Assembly (NCBI GenBank): GCA_020636535.1
Contig: JACJXT010000011.1
Location: 248,001 to 312,000, forward strand
Reading direction: 5' to 3'
Source: Chitinophagales bacterium
Lineage (GTDB): Bacteria; Bacteroidota; Bacteroidia; Chitinophagales; JADIYW01
DNA: 64,000 nucleotides
In this document: positions 26,307 through 34,744 of the stretch, in pieces
How positions within the stretch are numbered: the stretch's first letter is position 1
Layout of the letters: each line of letters starts with the position of its first letter
Made by a program: the position numbers and the translations under genes
Notes under the pieces: generated by a model
What the model saw: only the letters and a program-made list of their open reading frames with translations
Databases searched by the model: none
Told to the model about the DNA's origin: nothing

Positions 26307-27485
26307 ATGCTTAACAACTTTTCTTTCCATAAATCAGTTATTCCACCGTATAAAAATAATGTGCCTGATAATTATTGGGATACTGTATTAAAATTGTACG
26401 AAGACAAGCAATATAAAGATTGTATTAGAGGAATTTTACACTTTGTAGATCCTGATATTGATCAGAAGTATGCAAATGCAGATAAAACTGTTTACGAAAT
26501 TCCACATGGTTCAGTTATTGTTCATATATATATAGATGATGTTTTAAAAATTGAAGCACCATTCTTAAATATAGAACAAGCAAAAAAAGTACCTATTTTA
26601 AGACAAGTAGCACAAATTAACTTTTATCCTTTATCTACTTCTCGAATAGATTTGGAAGACAATAAACTGTTGTTTAGATATGAAGTGCCTTTAGAATTAT
26701 GTGAACCGTATAAAATTTATGATGTACTAAGAGAAATTTGTATTAATGCAGATATCTATGATGATGATTTTATTGATAAGTTCAATGCATCGCATATTGT
26801 TGCACCAAAAATTAGACCTTTTACCGATGCAGAGAAACAGTCGGTTTGGGAAAAGATAGAACTATATATAGAAGAAGCAAATTACGCTTACGACTATTTA
26901 GAAAATAAAAGAATTACGCAATATTTATGGGATGTTTTAGCGATTACTATTTTGAAAATTGACTATTTGTGTTCTCCACAAGGTAGTTTCAGAAATCAGA
27001 TAGAACGCACCATGTCTTTTTTAAATAGCAAAGCCGATTATTATCAACGATTAAATGAATCAAAGAATTTCCTAGAAAAAAATATCCATCAATCAAAAGA
27101 TGAGTTTTTACATGATTTATATTATATAGATACATTTATTCCTTACAAATATAATATTAATTTAGATGGAATAAGAAAGAATTTAAAATATGCGTACGAC
27201 AATGCTCAAAAAGAGATTCAAAACAACGATTATATTGGTGCAATGTTTTCATTAGAATATGGTATCTACAATTTGTTTTATAGCAATAATATAGAATCAA
27301 ATATTGCTGCTATTTTAGAAAAAGCTATGCAAGATGCAGCCAACAAACCAGATAATGTTGCAGCCAATACACTTTATCAAGCTGTTCATCAAATTATGAC
27401 TAACGATAAATTACCAATAATAAAAACAGAAGATTCGCAAACTAAGAAAAAAGGATTCTTTAGTAAAATATTCAATAAAAACTAA
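26307..27485 (+). CDS. unrecognised protein paired with HtrA-like protease
   Basis: The 392-residue protein has no signal peptide or membrane segment. The N-terminal half (about 20-165) alternates predicted strands and helices, with IVHIYIDDVLKIEAPFL and LEDNKLLFRYEVPLEL. This looks like the YbjN / secretion-chaperone-like fold, an impression from pattern and not a match I can verify. The C-terminal half (about 170-370) is helical and ends in a basic tail GFFSKIFNKN. The stop is 4 bp before the protease gene, so the two are almost surely one operon. It could be a substrate, adaptor or chaperone of that protease. Confidence 0.7.
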   Translation: MLNNFSFHKSVIPPYKNNVPDNYWDTVLKLYEDKQYKDCIRGILHFVDPDIDQKYANADKTVYEIPHGSVIVHIYIDDVLKIEAPFLNIEQAKKVPILRQVAQINFYPLSTSRIDLEDNKLLFRYEVPLELCEPYKIYDVLREICINADIYDDDFIDKFNASHIVAPKIRPFTDAEKQSVWEKIELYIEEANYAYDYLENKRITQYLWDVLAITILKIDYLCSPQGSFRNQIERTMSFLNSKADYYQRLNESKNFLEKNIHQSKDEFLHDLYYIDTFIPYKYNINLDGIRKNLKYAYDNAQKEIQNNDYIGAMFSLEYGIYNLFYSNNIESNIAAILEKAMQDAANKPDNVAANTLYQAVHQIMTNDKLPIIKTEDSQTKKKGFFSKIFNKN

Positions 27486-27489
27486 TACT

Positions 27490-28560
27490 ATGAACCACGA
27501 ATTACTAAAAAATGCAGTATTTAAAATCAATACTTCTGGTGGAAGCGGAAGTGGATTTTATATTAAAGAAAAAGATTTATTTGTTACTAATTATCATGTA
27601 ATAGAAGGCAATAAACAAGTAGCTATTGAAGACCAAAATCAAGATAGATATTTGGCTCAAGTAGTTTTTGTAAATCCAGATGCAGACCTTGCATTTTTAA
27701 AATCTGAATTTAAACCAACTCAAGACATTCCTTTTGATAGTGTGAAACCAGTAAGTAATCAAGATAAATTGTGGGTACTTGGTTTTCCTTTTGGCATGCC
27801 ATATACTATTACAGAAGGTATTGTGTCTAATCCAAAGCAATTGTTGAATGGAAAAAATTATATACAAACAGATGCAGCAGTAAATCCAGGAAATAGTGGT
27901 GGTCCTGTGGTAAATGGCGAAGGCGTTTTGGTTGGCGTTACTACTGCAAAATTTACTGAAGCAGACAATGTTGGCTTTGCTATTCCAGCAGCTGTTGTAA
28001 TGGAAGAGTTGAATAGTTATGAAGACAAAGGCATACAGTCGTTTGCATTAAAATGCGAAAGTTGTAGTCATTTAATGTATGAAAAAACAGATTATTGTGA
28101 AGTCTGTGGTGCGAATATCAACGATAAAATATTTGACGAAGTACCTTTGAATAAATTCTGCACTTTTGTAGAAGATGCCTTAAAGAATATTAATATCAAT
28201 CCAATTTTAGCAAGAGCTGGACAAGAGTTTTGGGAATTTCACGAAGGTTCTGCTTTAATTAGAATCTTTGTTTATAATTCTAAGTACTTATATGCCACAT
28301 CGCCATTGAATAAATTACCAAAAGAAAATTTAGAAACACTATTTACTTATTTGTTGAGCAATCCAATCACACCATATCAGCTTGGAATAAGTGATAATAA
28401 AATATATATTTCTTATAGAACAAGAATTAGCGATATTAATACAGACGCTAGTAAACAAATACAACAAAATTTATCTGGAATGATAAGCAAAGCAGATGAA
28501 CTAGATGATTACTTGCTAAACACATACAACTGCGAGAAAACTACTTTTTCTAAGGTGTAA
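27490..28560 (+). CDS. cytoplasmic HtrA-like serine protease with zinc ribbon
   Basis: The 356-residue protein starts directly with a trypsin-like fold, without a signal peptide. The triad is visible: His36 in TNYHVIEG, Asp66 in NPDADLAFL, and Ser136 in NPGNSGGPV. After the protease domain (about 1-178) come two CxxC pairs (about 185-205, in CESC and CEVC) forming a zinc ribbon where HtrA proteins would have a PDZ domain. A C-terminal domain of about 130 residues follows that resembles part of the upstream gene's product. It is therefore not DegP itself but a variant with a different regulatory half, and probably cytoplasmic. Confidence 0.85.
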   Translation: MNHELLKNAVFKINTSGGSGSGFYIKEKDLFVTNYHVIEGNKQVAIEDQNQDRYLAQVVFVNPDADLAFLKSEFKPTQDIPFDSVKPVSNQDKLWVLGFPFGMPYTITEGIVSNPKQLLNGKNYIQTDAAVNPGNSGGPVVNGEGVLVGVTTAKFTEADNVGFAIPAAVVMEELNSYEDKGIQSFALKCESCSHLMYEKTDYCEVCGANINDKIFDEVPLNKFCTFVEDALKNININPILARAGQEFWEFHEGSALIRIFVYNSKYLYATSPLNKLPKENLETLFTYLLSNPITPYQLGISDNKIYISYRTRISDINTDASKQIQQNLSGMISKADELDDYLLNTYNCEKTTFSKV

Positions 28561-28611
28561 TTTTTAGTAACTTGATTCGATGACTCTTTTATAAGCCATT
28601 ATACTTTGAAA

Positions 28612-29880
28612 TCAATACAAAGGAAAATTGCTCATAAAGCCATGCACTTTAGATTTGATAGCTTCTATTAATGCTAAATCATCTTTAGACATTAAGATAG
28701 TATCTATCCAATCTACAATTTGTAAGCAATCTTCTGCATTCAAATTTCTAGTAGAAATAGCTGCTGTACCTATTCTCATTCCTGATGTTACAAACGGCGA
28801 TTTATCATCAAATGGTACCATATTTTTATTTACTGTAATATCTGCTAAGCCCAAAGCTTTTTCTGCTTCTTTACCAGTAATATTTTTATTGCGTAAATCA
28901 ATCAACATTAAATGATTACTCGTTCCACCAGAAATAATATTATAACCTCTTCTAATAAATTCGTTTGCCATAGTTTGAGCATTGGCAATAACTAAATCGG
29001 TATATGTATCATATTCATCAGTTAATGCTTCGCCAAAAGCAACTGCTTTAGCTGCAATTACATGTTCTAATGGTCCACCTTGCATACCTGGAAAAACAGC
29101 AGCGTTCAACACTTGGCTCATCATTTTAGTTTCTCCTTTAGGTGTTTTTTCTCCAAACGGATTTTCAAAATCTTTTCCCATCATTATCACACCACCTCTT
29201 GGTCCTCGTAGTGTTTTATGTGTAGTAGAAGTAACAATATGACAATGAGGCATTGGATCATTTAATTTCTTTTTAGCAATTAATCCAGCTGGATGTGCAA
29301 TATCAGCCACTAAAATAGCACCAACACTATCTGCAATAGCTCTAAAACGAGCATAATCCCAATCTCTTGCATAAGCAGAAGCACCACAAATAATTAATTT
29401 AGGTTGTACTTCTTTTGCTTTAGCTTCTACTTTATCCATATCAATTAAACCTGTTTCTTTTTCTACACCATAAAAGTGTGGTCGATACACTTTTCCTGAA
29501 AAATTAACTGGCGAACCATGAGAAAGATGACCACCATGCGATAAATCGAAACCTAAAATATTATCGCCAGGCTGTAAACAAGCTAAGAAAACAGCTGCAT
29601 TTGCTTGTGCACCAGAATGTGGTTGTACATTGGCATATTCAGCACCAAATAATTCACACAATCTATCAATAGCAATTTGTTCAACAATATCTACCACTTC
29701 ACAACCACCATAATACCTTTTTGTAGGATAACCTTCGGCATATTTATTCGTTAAACAAGAACCCATTGCTTCCATTACTTGTTTGCTAGTAAAGTTTTCA
29801 GAAGCAATTAATTCAATACCTACCGTTTGTCGGTGTAACTCATCGTTAATCAACGAAAATATCTTTTTATCTCTTTCCAT
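28612..29880 (-). CDS. glyA: serine hydroxymethyltransferase
   Basis: GlyA interconverts serine and glycine while charging tetrahydrofolate with a one-carbon unit, feeding purine and thymidylate synthesis. The 422-residue PLP enzyme shows ASENFTSKQVMEAMGS near 25, the GGHLSHG segment near 120, and the PLP lysine in VTSTTHKTLRGPRGG near 228. Length and motifs are normal. A TAnnTTTG promoter lies just upstream. Confidence 0.97.
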   Translation of the reverse strand: MERDKKIFSLINDELHRQTVGIELIASENFTSKQVMEAMGSCLTNKYAEGYPTKRYYGGCEVVDIVEQIAIDRLCELFGAEYANVQPHSGAQANAAVFLACLQPGDNILGFDLSHGGHLSHGSPVNFSGKVYRPHFYGVEKETGLIDMDKVEAKAKEVQPKLIICGASAYARDWDYARFRAIADSVGAILVADIAHPAGLIAKKKLNDPMPHCHIVTSTTHKTLRGPRGGVIMMGKDFENPFGEKTPKGETKMMSQVLNAAVFPGMQGGPLEHVIAAKAVAFGEALTDEYDTYTDLVIANAQTMANEFIRRGYNIISGGTSNHLMLIDLRNKNITGKEAEKALGLADITVNKNMVPFDDKSPFVTSGMRIGTAAISTRNLNAEDCLQIVDWIDTILMSKDDLALIEAIKSKVHGFMSNFPLY

Positions 29881-29896
29881 GGTTGTAATTGTGTTA

Positions 29897-29904
29897 CAAA
29901 TATA
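29897..29904 (-). promoter_or_regulatory. -7 box for glyA
   Basis: On the minus strand TATATTTG matches TAnnTTTG, with a TTG about 19 bp upstream. It ends 16 bp before the glyA ATG. Confidence 0.6.
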
Positions 29905-29967
29905 AAAAATACATCAAGTTTTATTTGGATTAATTAATTCGTGATGATAAATTAATAGCACAATAAT

Positions 29968-29975
29968 TATCTTTG
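29968..29975 (+). promoter_or_regulatory. -7 box upstream of the sugar nucleotidyltransferase
   Basis: TATCTTTG matches the consensus exactly, 39 bp before the ATG. A second, weaker box TATATTTA at 30002-30009 sits 5 bp before the ATG and could drive a leaderless message. Confidence 0.5.
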
Positions 29976-30014
29976 TTATGCTAATACATATCTCGAATTT
30001 GTATATTTATCATC

Positions 30015-31019
30015 ATGAGTAAAAAATTAACCGCCATAATTCCTGTTGCAGGTGCAGGTACACAGTTACGACCACATACTTATTCGCAGCCAAAGTGTTT
30101 AATTCCTGTTGCAGGAAAACCTATTATTGGTTATATTATTGAGCAACTAGAAGCAGTTGGTGTAAATGATTTTGTTTTTGTAATTGGTTATTTAGGCGAT
30201 AAAATAAAAGACTATGTAGATAAAGCTTATCCAAACTTAAAAAAGCAATTTGTTTTTCAAGAAAAAAGAGAAGGTTTAGGTCATGCTATTTGGTTAACGA
30301 AGGCAGTTATTAAAAAAGAACAAGAAGTAATTATAGTACTAGGCGACACTATTTTTGAGACAGATTTAAATGAATTTGTCAATGCTAAACATTCGGTTTT
30401 TGGTATTAAAAAAGTAGATGACCCAAGAATTTTTGGCGTAGCAGAAATTGATGAACAAGACAACATTGTTAAAGTAGTAGAAAAACCAAAAATTCCAAAA
30501 TCAAATATGGCATTAGTTGGATTATATAAGATTAAAGAATATAATGAATTAATTAATTCACTAGACTTTAACATTAGTAAAAAAATAAAAACGAATAATG
30601 AGTATTTAATTACAGATGCTATTATGTTGATGTTGAAAAAAGAAATTCCTATTAAAGCAATTAAAGTTACCAATTGGTACGATTGTGGACAGAAAGATAT
30701 TTTATTAAAGACCAATGCATTGCTTCTAAAAGAAAGTAACAAAAACAAAAGCACTAAGAAATGTATTAATAGTGTAATTATACCACCTGTGTTTATTGGA
30801 AAAAATGTACACATAGAAAATGCTATTATTGGACCAAATGCTACTATTGGTGATGATGTTCATATAGATAGTGCTATAATAAAAGATTCTATAATAGGTA
30901 GTTTCAGCAGGTTACAAAACATTATGTTGTATCATTCGTTAATTGGCAATGATACTACGATTAAAAGTGCAGGTCAGTCGTTGAATATTGGTGATAATAC
31001 AGAATTAGATTTGAGGTAA
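30015..31019 (+). CDS. sugar-phosphate nucleotidyltransferase (RmlA/GalU-like)
   Basis: The 334-residue protein has the nucleotidyltransferase domain (about 1-235) with VAGAGTQLRPHTYSQPKCLIPVAGKPI at the N-terminus. The signature GxGxRLRP has Gln in place of the usual first Arg, which may affect activity. VVLGDTIFETD near 110 holds the metal-binding Asp. The C-terminal part (about 255-334) carries hexapeptide beta-helix repeats such as IIGPNATIGDDVHI. It makes an NDP-sugar, probably dTDP-glucose or a relative, but the sugar cannot be told from sequence. The exonuclease gene begins on the base after its stop. Confidence 0.85.
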   Translation: MSKKLTAIIPVAGAGTQLRPHTYSQPKCLIPVAGKPIIGYIIEQLEAVGVNDFVFVIGYLGDKIKDYVDKAYPNLKKQFVFQEKREGLGHAIWLTKAVIKKEQEVIIVLGDTIFETDLNEFVNAKHSVFGIKKVDDPRIFGVAEIDEQDNIVKVVEKPKIPKSNMALVGLYKIKEYNELINSLDFNISKKIKTNNEYLITDAIMLMLKKEIPIKAIKVTNWYDCGQKDILLKTNALLLKESNKNKSTKKCINSVIIPPVFIGKNVHIENAIIGPNATIGDDVHIDSAIIKDSIIGSFSRLQNIMLYHSLIGNDTTIKSAGQSLNIGDNTELDLR

Positions 31020-32318
31020 TTGTTTGCAATTGTTGACATAGAAACTACTGGTGGCAATAATATAACAGAACGAATTATTGAGATTGCCATTATCATTCAC
31101 AATGGCGAAAAAGTAATTGAAGAATACACTACGCTTATTAATCCGAATAAAAAAATAAATGCCTTTATTTCTACTTTTACAGGAATTACCAATAGCATGG
31201 TTGCCAATGCACCTTCGTTTGAAGAAGTTGCAGATACCATTAATCAATTAACTCATAATAAAATTTTTGTAGCACATAATGCCAAGTTCGACTATCACTT
31301 TATTAAAAATGAGTTTAAACGATTAAATACACCTTTTCAGCGACAAACTTTAGATACGGTACAGTTGAGTAGAAAAGCATTTCCAAAACAGAAATCGTAT
31401 AGTTTAGGAAAACTGTGTAGTGCTTTAGAAATTCCTATAGATAACAGACATAGAGCTTTTGGTGATGCAAGAGCAACAGCCATTTTGTTTGAAAAAATTA
31501 TACTGCATCATAACGAAGATTTTTTTAAACACACCATAAAGAAACCTACGCTATTTTTACCAGATACTATTGATGTTCACTTTATAGAATCTTTGCCAGA
31601 AGAAACTGGATTGTATTTGTTTCGAGATAAAGAAAATAATATTTTACATATAGATAAAACAAAAAATATTAAAGATAGTATATATTATTTTTATAAAGAA
31701 AAACCAAAGGAACGCTACAAAAAAGAATTGTTTGAACTAACACACAGTATTGAAATTGAACTTACAGGAAATGAACTGTTAGCTATATTATTAAAAAAAC
31801 ACTATGTGCAACAGCATCAGCCAAAGTACAATAAACAACAATTTACTAGTGATTTTTCTTTTGGAATTTTTGCAGAAAACGATGCAGCTGGATTTAAAAA
31901 ATTAATGGTAAAAGTAATTGACGAAGCAGAAACACCAATAATTAAATTTACTTCTAAGTTGAAAGCAGAAAAAATGATGCAGCATATTTTAAGCAACTTT
32001 AAGACAATGCCTTCGTTTAAAAAAATAGATTCTAGTTTTATTTATAATAAAAAATTAGATGATATTTTGTCTAAGTTTACTTATCCAAATGAAAATTTTA
32101 TTTTGATAGACGAAGGCAGAAATTTTGATGAAAAATGTGCTTTCTTAATTAAAGACAATACACTAATAGGTTACTGCTTTTATCAACCAGAATTTATTAA
32201 TGATTTTAGCTTGTTAGAAGAACAAATCATTCCAATTGAAGAAAACGCAGAAACAGCAAAGAACATCATTCAATACATCAGAAAAAATAAGAACAAATTA
32301 GATATTATAGCGTTTTAA
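31020..32318 (+). CDS. DnaQ-like 3'-5' exonuclease fused to a degenerate GIY-YIG-like domain
   Basis: The 432-residue protein starts with a DEDDh exonuclease domain (about 1-165): Asp and Glu in IVDIETTGG, Asp in AHNAKFDYHF near 90, and His-x4-Asp in HRAFGDARA near 138. The next region (about 180-265) aligns with the UvrC-type GIY-YIG fold (LPEETGLYLFRDKENNILHIDKTKNIKD), but the YIG triplet reads HID and the catalytic Arg is missing, so the nuclease centre looks dead. DnaQ-UvrC-like fusions are known in Bacteroidota. The start is a TTG directly after the upstream TAA. The 3' end overlaps the convergent zeta-toxin-like gene by 4 bp. Confidence 0.85.
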   Translation: MFAIVDIETTGGNNITERIIEIAIIIHNGEKVIEEYTTLINPNKKINAFISTFTGITNSMVANAPSFEEVADTINQLTHNKIFVAHNAKFDYHFIKNEFKRLNTPFQRQTLDTVQLSRKAFPKQKSYSLGKLCSALEIPIDNRHRAFGDARATAILFEKIILHHNEDFFKHTIKKPTLFLPDTIDVHFIESLPEETGLYLFRDKENNILHIDKTKNIKDSIYYFYKEKPKERYKKELFELTHSIEIELTGNELLAILLKKHYVQQHQPKYNKQQFTSDFSFGIFAENDAAGFKKLMVKVIDEAETPIIKFTSKLKAEKMMQHILSNFKTMPSFKKIDSSFIYNKKLDDILSKFTYPNENFILIDEGRNFDEKCAFLIKDNTLIGYCFYQPEFINDFSLLEEQIIPIEENAETAKNIIQYIRKNKNKLDIIAF

Positions 32319-33061
32319 ATATAATATATTAAAATATTATTGATAGACCAATTAGGCAAATCTCTTTGATTTACTTTTAACTCTAATGCTTTATTTTCTT
32401 TTACAGTTGCAATTAATCTAAATCTATCTTGAGAGTTATCAAAAACATAAGATTTATCAGCTACTTTAATTGCATCAATTAAGTTGTTTAAAGATTTATA
32501 ATATCTTGATTCGATTTTATCTTCCAAAACTTGATGACCACCTTTTTGAACTCTATTTTCTACTCTAGAAATATTTACATCAGGATGTTCTGTTGCAATA
32601 AAATATAAGTAAACTTTATATCCAATAGCTTTTGCTTCTTTAATTTCTTCAATCTTAGAAGAATGACTCATTACTGTTTCAAAGCAAAAATCTAATTTCT
32701 TAAATTGAAGATGATGTCTTAAAAACATACTAATTAAAGCACCTTCATAGCTATGACTACTTTTTGTTTTGTCTGTAATTACATTTTCTTGAATACTAAC
32801 ATCAATTTGATGACCATCTTTTATAGATTTTTGAATTAAAGATTTGGCTCTTTCCGATTGATAAAAATTTTCTAAATCAATTTGTGTAAGTTTCAATTGA
32901 TAATCATTCAAATCAATAAATCCTTTGTTTGTCAATTCGTTTTCAATAAAATCAGCATTCAAAAAATAACCTGTTGGATATTTCTTAGAAAAACTATCAA
33001 ACAAGGTACTTTTCCCAGAACCATTTGGTCCTGCAAATACTCTAATTCTTGGAATCGCCAT
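32315..33061 (-). CDS. zeta-toxin-like P-loop kinase
   Basis: The 248-residue protein has Walker A AGPNGSGKST at 10-19, then FLNADFIENEL near 34 with the catalytic-type Asp of zeta toxins, and further zeta-like segments (ETVMSHSSK near 123, KVYLYFIATEHPDVNISRVENRVQ near 149-172). Zeta toxins phosphorylate UDP-N-acetylglucosamine and block wall synthesis, but many chromosomal homologs have unknown targets. The gene is preceded, with a 20-bp overlap, by a small basic gene that may be its antitoxin. It overlaps the convergent exonuclease gene by 4 bp. Confidence 0.82.
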   Translation of the reverse strand: MAIPRIRVFAGPNGSGKSTLFDSFSKKYPTGYFLNADFIENELTNKGFIDLNDYQLKLTQIDLENFYQSERAKSLIQKSIKDGHQIDVSIQENVITDKTKSSHSYEGALISMFLRHHLQFKKLDFCFETVMSHSSKIEEIKEAKAIGYKVYLYFIATEHPDVNISRVENRVQKGGHQVLEDKIESRYYKSLNNLIDAIKVADKSYVFDNSQDRFRLIATVKENKALELKVNQRDLPNWSINNILIYYI

Positions 33062-33299
33062 CTTTTATAGTCAACTTCATTCCTTTTTTAAGTCCAGAAA
33101 CAGCGACGGTTGGTTTTGGAAGTGATTGAATTACTTTTGTTGAATTATCTGGAAGTACCTCAATTATTTTATTGTCTTTTACAATTTTTATGGTTAAACC
33201 CAATGCTTTAGATGTTCTAATAGCTTTAGATGATGCAGACTTTGCAGACTTAATTAAGATTGCTTCTTCCAAATCTTTATTTTCTTTATTATAAACCAT
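33042..33299 (-). CDS. small basic protein, candidate partner/antitoxin of the zeta-like kinase
   Basis: The 85-residue protein is Lys- and Ser-rich, with a helix-like N-terminus (about 8-30, AILIKSAKSASSKAIRTSKAL) and a strand-rich remainder (LTIKIVKDNKIIEVLP). It ends in GDSKN. I recognise no family. It overlaps the zeta-toxin-like gene by 20 bp and precedes it, the order usual for antitoxin-toxin pairs; a neutralising role is inferred from this arrangement only. It shows no similarity that I can see to the classical epsilon antitoxin. Confidence 0.65.
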   Translation of the reverse strand: MVYNKENKDLEEAILIKSAKSASSKAIRTSKALGLTIKIVKDNKIIEVLPDNSTKVIQSLPKPTVAVSGLKKGMKLTIKDGDSKN

Positions 33300-33437
33300 A
33301 TCATCAATTCACGGTAGTTCTTCAATACTATAATAAAACAAAATATTGCTTTAAATAGTTCATTTAATTACTCTAATTTAAAAATTTATCTTCAATTAAG
33401 CAGTATTTAAGCATTTTATTTATAGTAAATCTCTTGC

Positions 33438-33911
33438 TTAATCGTTCAGTTTTAAATCTCGGAAGAATTTTAAAACACTTTTTATCAATACAATAATTAC
33501 AGCAACTATAGCTATTTTATATATGATGATAATTAGACTTTTTAATTTATAAATATCTGAATAAGCAATGTTTTCTACTAAATGGACTGCTGGTTTCTTC
33601 AACGATTTTATAGTATAATCTTCCAAAACATCTAAATAAAAAAAGTGTTGAATCATTAAATAAAATACTAACAGCAACGAAGCAAAAAACAATAATCTCG
33701 TTGTCCAAACCGTATTCATCAACCAACTACTTTTACTATGTATTGCTAATTTTCCAAAAAAAACAGCAATGCCAGTCAGCATCATCAAAAAAGAAAAAAA
33801 AGAAAAACTCATTATTGGTTGATACTTGCCAACAAGCAAATAAGCAACAATAAAACTAAGCACGAGCATAATAAAATCAATGCTTAATTGTAAAATTCGT
33901 TTCTTTTGCAT
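33438..33911 (-). CDS. four-helix membrane protein, unrecognised
   Basis: The 157-residue protein has four predicted membrane segments (about 8-26, 34-54, 70-89, 122-146), with a polar loop of about 30 residues between the third and fourth. I recognise no family. It diverges from pcrB and has no obvious operon partner. The clear alternation of hydrophobic and charged stretches supports it as a real gene. Confidence 0.65.
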   Translation of the reverse strand: MQKKRILQLSIDFIMLVLSFIVAYLLVGKYQPIMSFSFFSFLMMLTGIAVFFGKLAIHSKSSWLMNTVWTTRLLFFASLLLVFYLMIQHFFYLDVLEDYTIKSLKKPAVHLVENIAYSDIYKLKSLIIIIYKIAIVAVIIVLIKSVLKFFRDLKLND

Positions 33912-34000
33912 GGCACAAAGTAACGCAATAAATTCATAGTAATTGATAAATTAATATCAAGGAATGTATAAACTTATCGACTAAATTTGGCTTAAAATCG

Positions 34001-34008
34001 TATTTTTG
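34001..34008 (+). promoter_or_regulatory. -7 box for pcrB
   Basis: TATTTTTG matches TAnnTTTG and ends 7 nt before the pcrB ATG, so the 5' leader would be only a few nucleotides. Confidence 0.6.
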
Positions 34009-34015
34009 AATAGTC

Positions 34016-34744
34016 ATGTCAAATACGCTACTATATAACACGCTACAACAAAAATCAAAGCAAATTGCTGTTTTGATTGATCCTGACAAAATGAATGAAG
34101 AAAAACTGCTTCAGTTAATAACGATTGCTCAAAATAAAATCGACTATTTTTTTATTGGTGGAAGTTTGCTACTACACAATAATTTAGAACAAATCATTCA
34201 AATCATTAAGCAAAACACGACTATTCCTGTGGTGCTTTTTCCTGGAAATTATAATCAGATTAGTAGTAGTGCCGACGCTATTTTATTGCTGTCTTTAATT
34301 TCTGGAAGAAACGCAGAGTTCTTAATAGGTCAGCAAGTTCATGCCGCTCCATTACTAAAACAAAGTAATTTAGAAATTATATCTACTGGATATATATTAA
34401 TAGATGGAAATAATAAAACATCGGTACAATATATTAGTAATACACAAGCCATTCCAAATAACAAAAATGATATTGCTGCTTGTACTGCTTTGGCTGGCGA
34501 ACAATTGGGTTTAAAAGCTATTTATTTAGAAGCTGGAAGTGGTGCTTTGCAAAGCGTGCCTACCACATTAATTGAAGCTGTAAAACAACAAATTAATATT
34601 CCTTTAATTGTTGGTGGAGGAATTAAAACTATAGCACAAGCAACGGCTATTTTTAATGCAGGTGCAAATGTTATTGTAGTTGGAACAGCTATAGAAGAAG
34701 ATGCTACATTTCTGTCAGATTTAATTCAACAAATTGAAAGGTAA
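34016..34744 (+). CDS. geranylgeranylglyceryl phosphate synthase-like (PcrB/GGGPS)
   Basis: The 242-residue TIM-barrel protein shows AVLIDPDKMNEEKL near 19, DYFFIGGSLLL near 42, VVLFPGNYNQI near 73, YLEAGSGALQSVP near 172 and IPLIVGGGIKT near 200, all typical of the PcrB/GGGPS family. These enzymes join a polyprenyl diphosphate to glycerol 1-phosphate. Bacteroidota members of this family can make geranylgeranylglyceryl phosphate, an archaeal-type lipid precursor whose use in these bacteria is unclear. It overlaps rsgA by 11 bp. Confidence 0.9.
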   Translation: MSNTLLYNTLQQKSKQIAVLIDPDKMNEEKLLQLITIAQNKIDYFFIGGSLLLHNNLEQIIQIIKQNTTIPVVLFPGNYNQISSSADAILLLSLISGRNAEFLIGQQVHAAPLLKQSNLEIISTGYILIDGNNKTSVQYISNTQAIPNNKNDIAACTALAGEQLGLKAIYLEAGSGALQSVPTTLIEAVKQQINIPLIVGGGIKTIAQATAIFNAGANVIVVGTAIEEDATFLSDLIQQIER

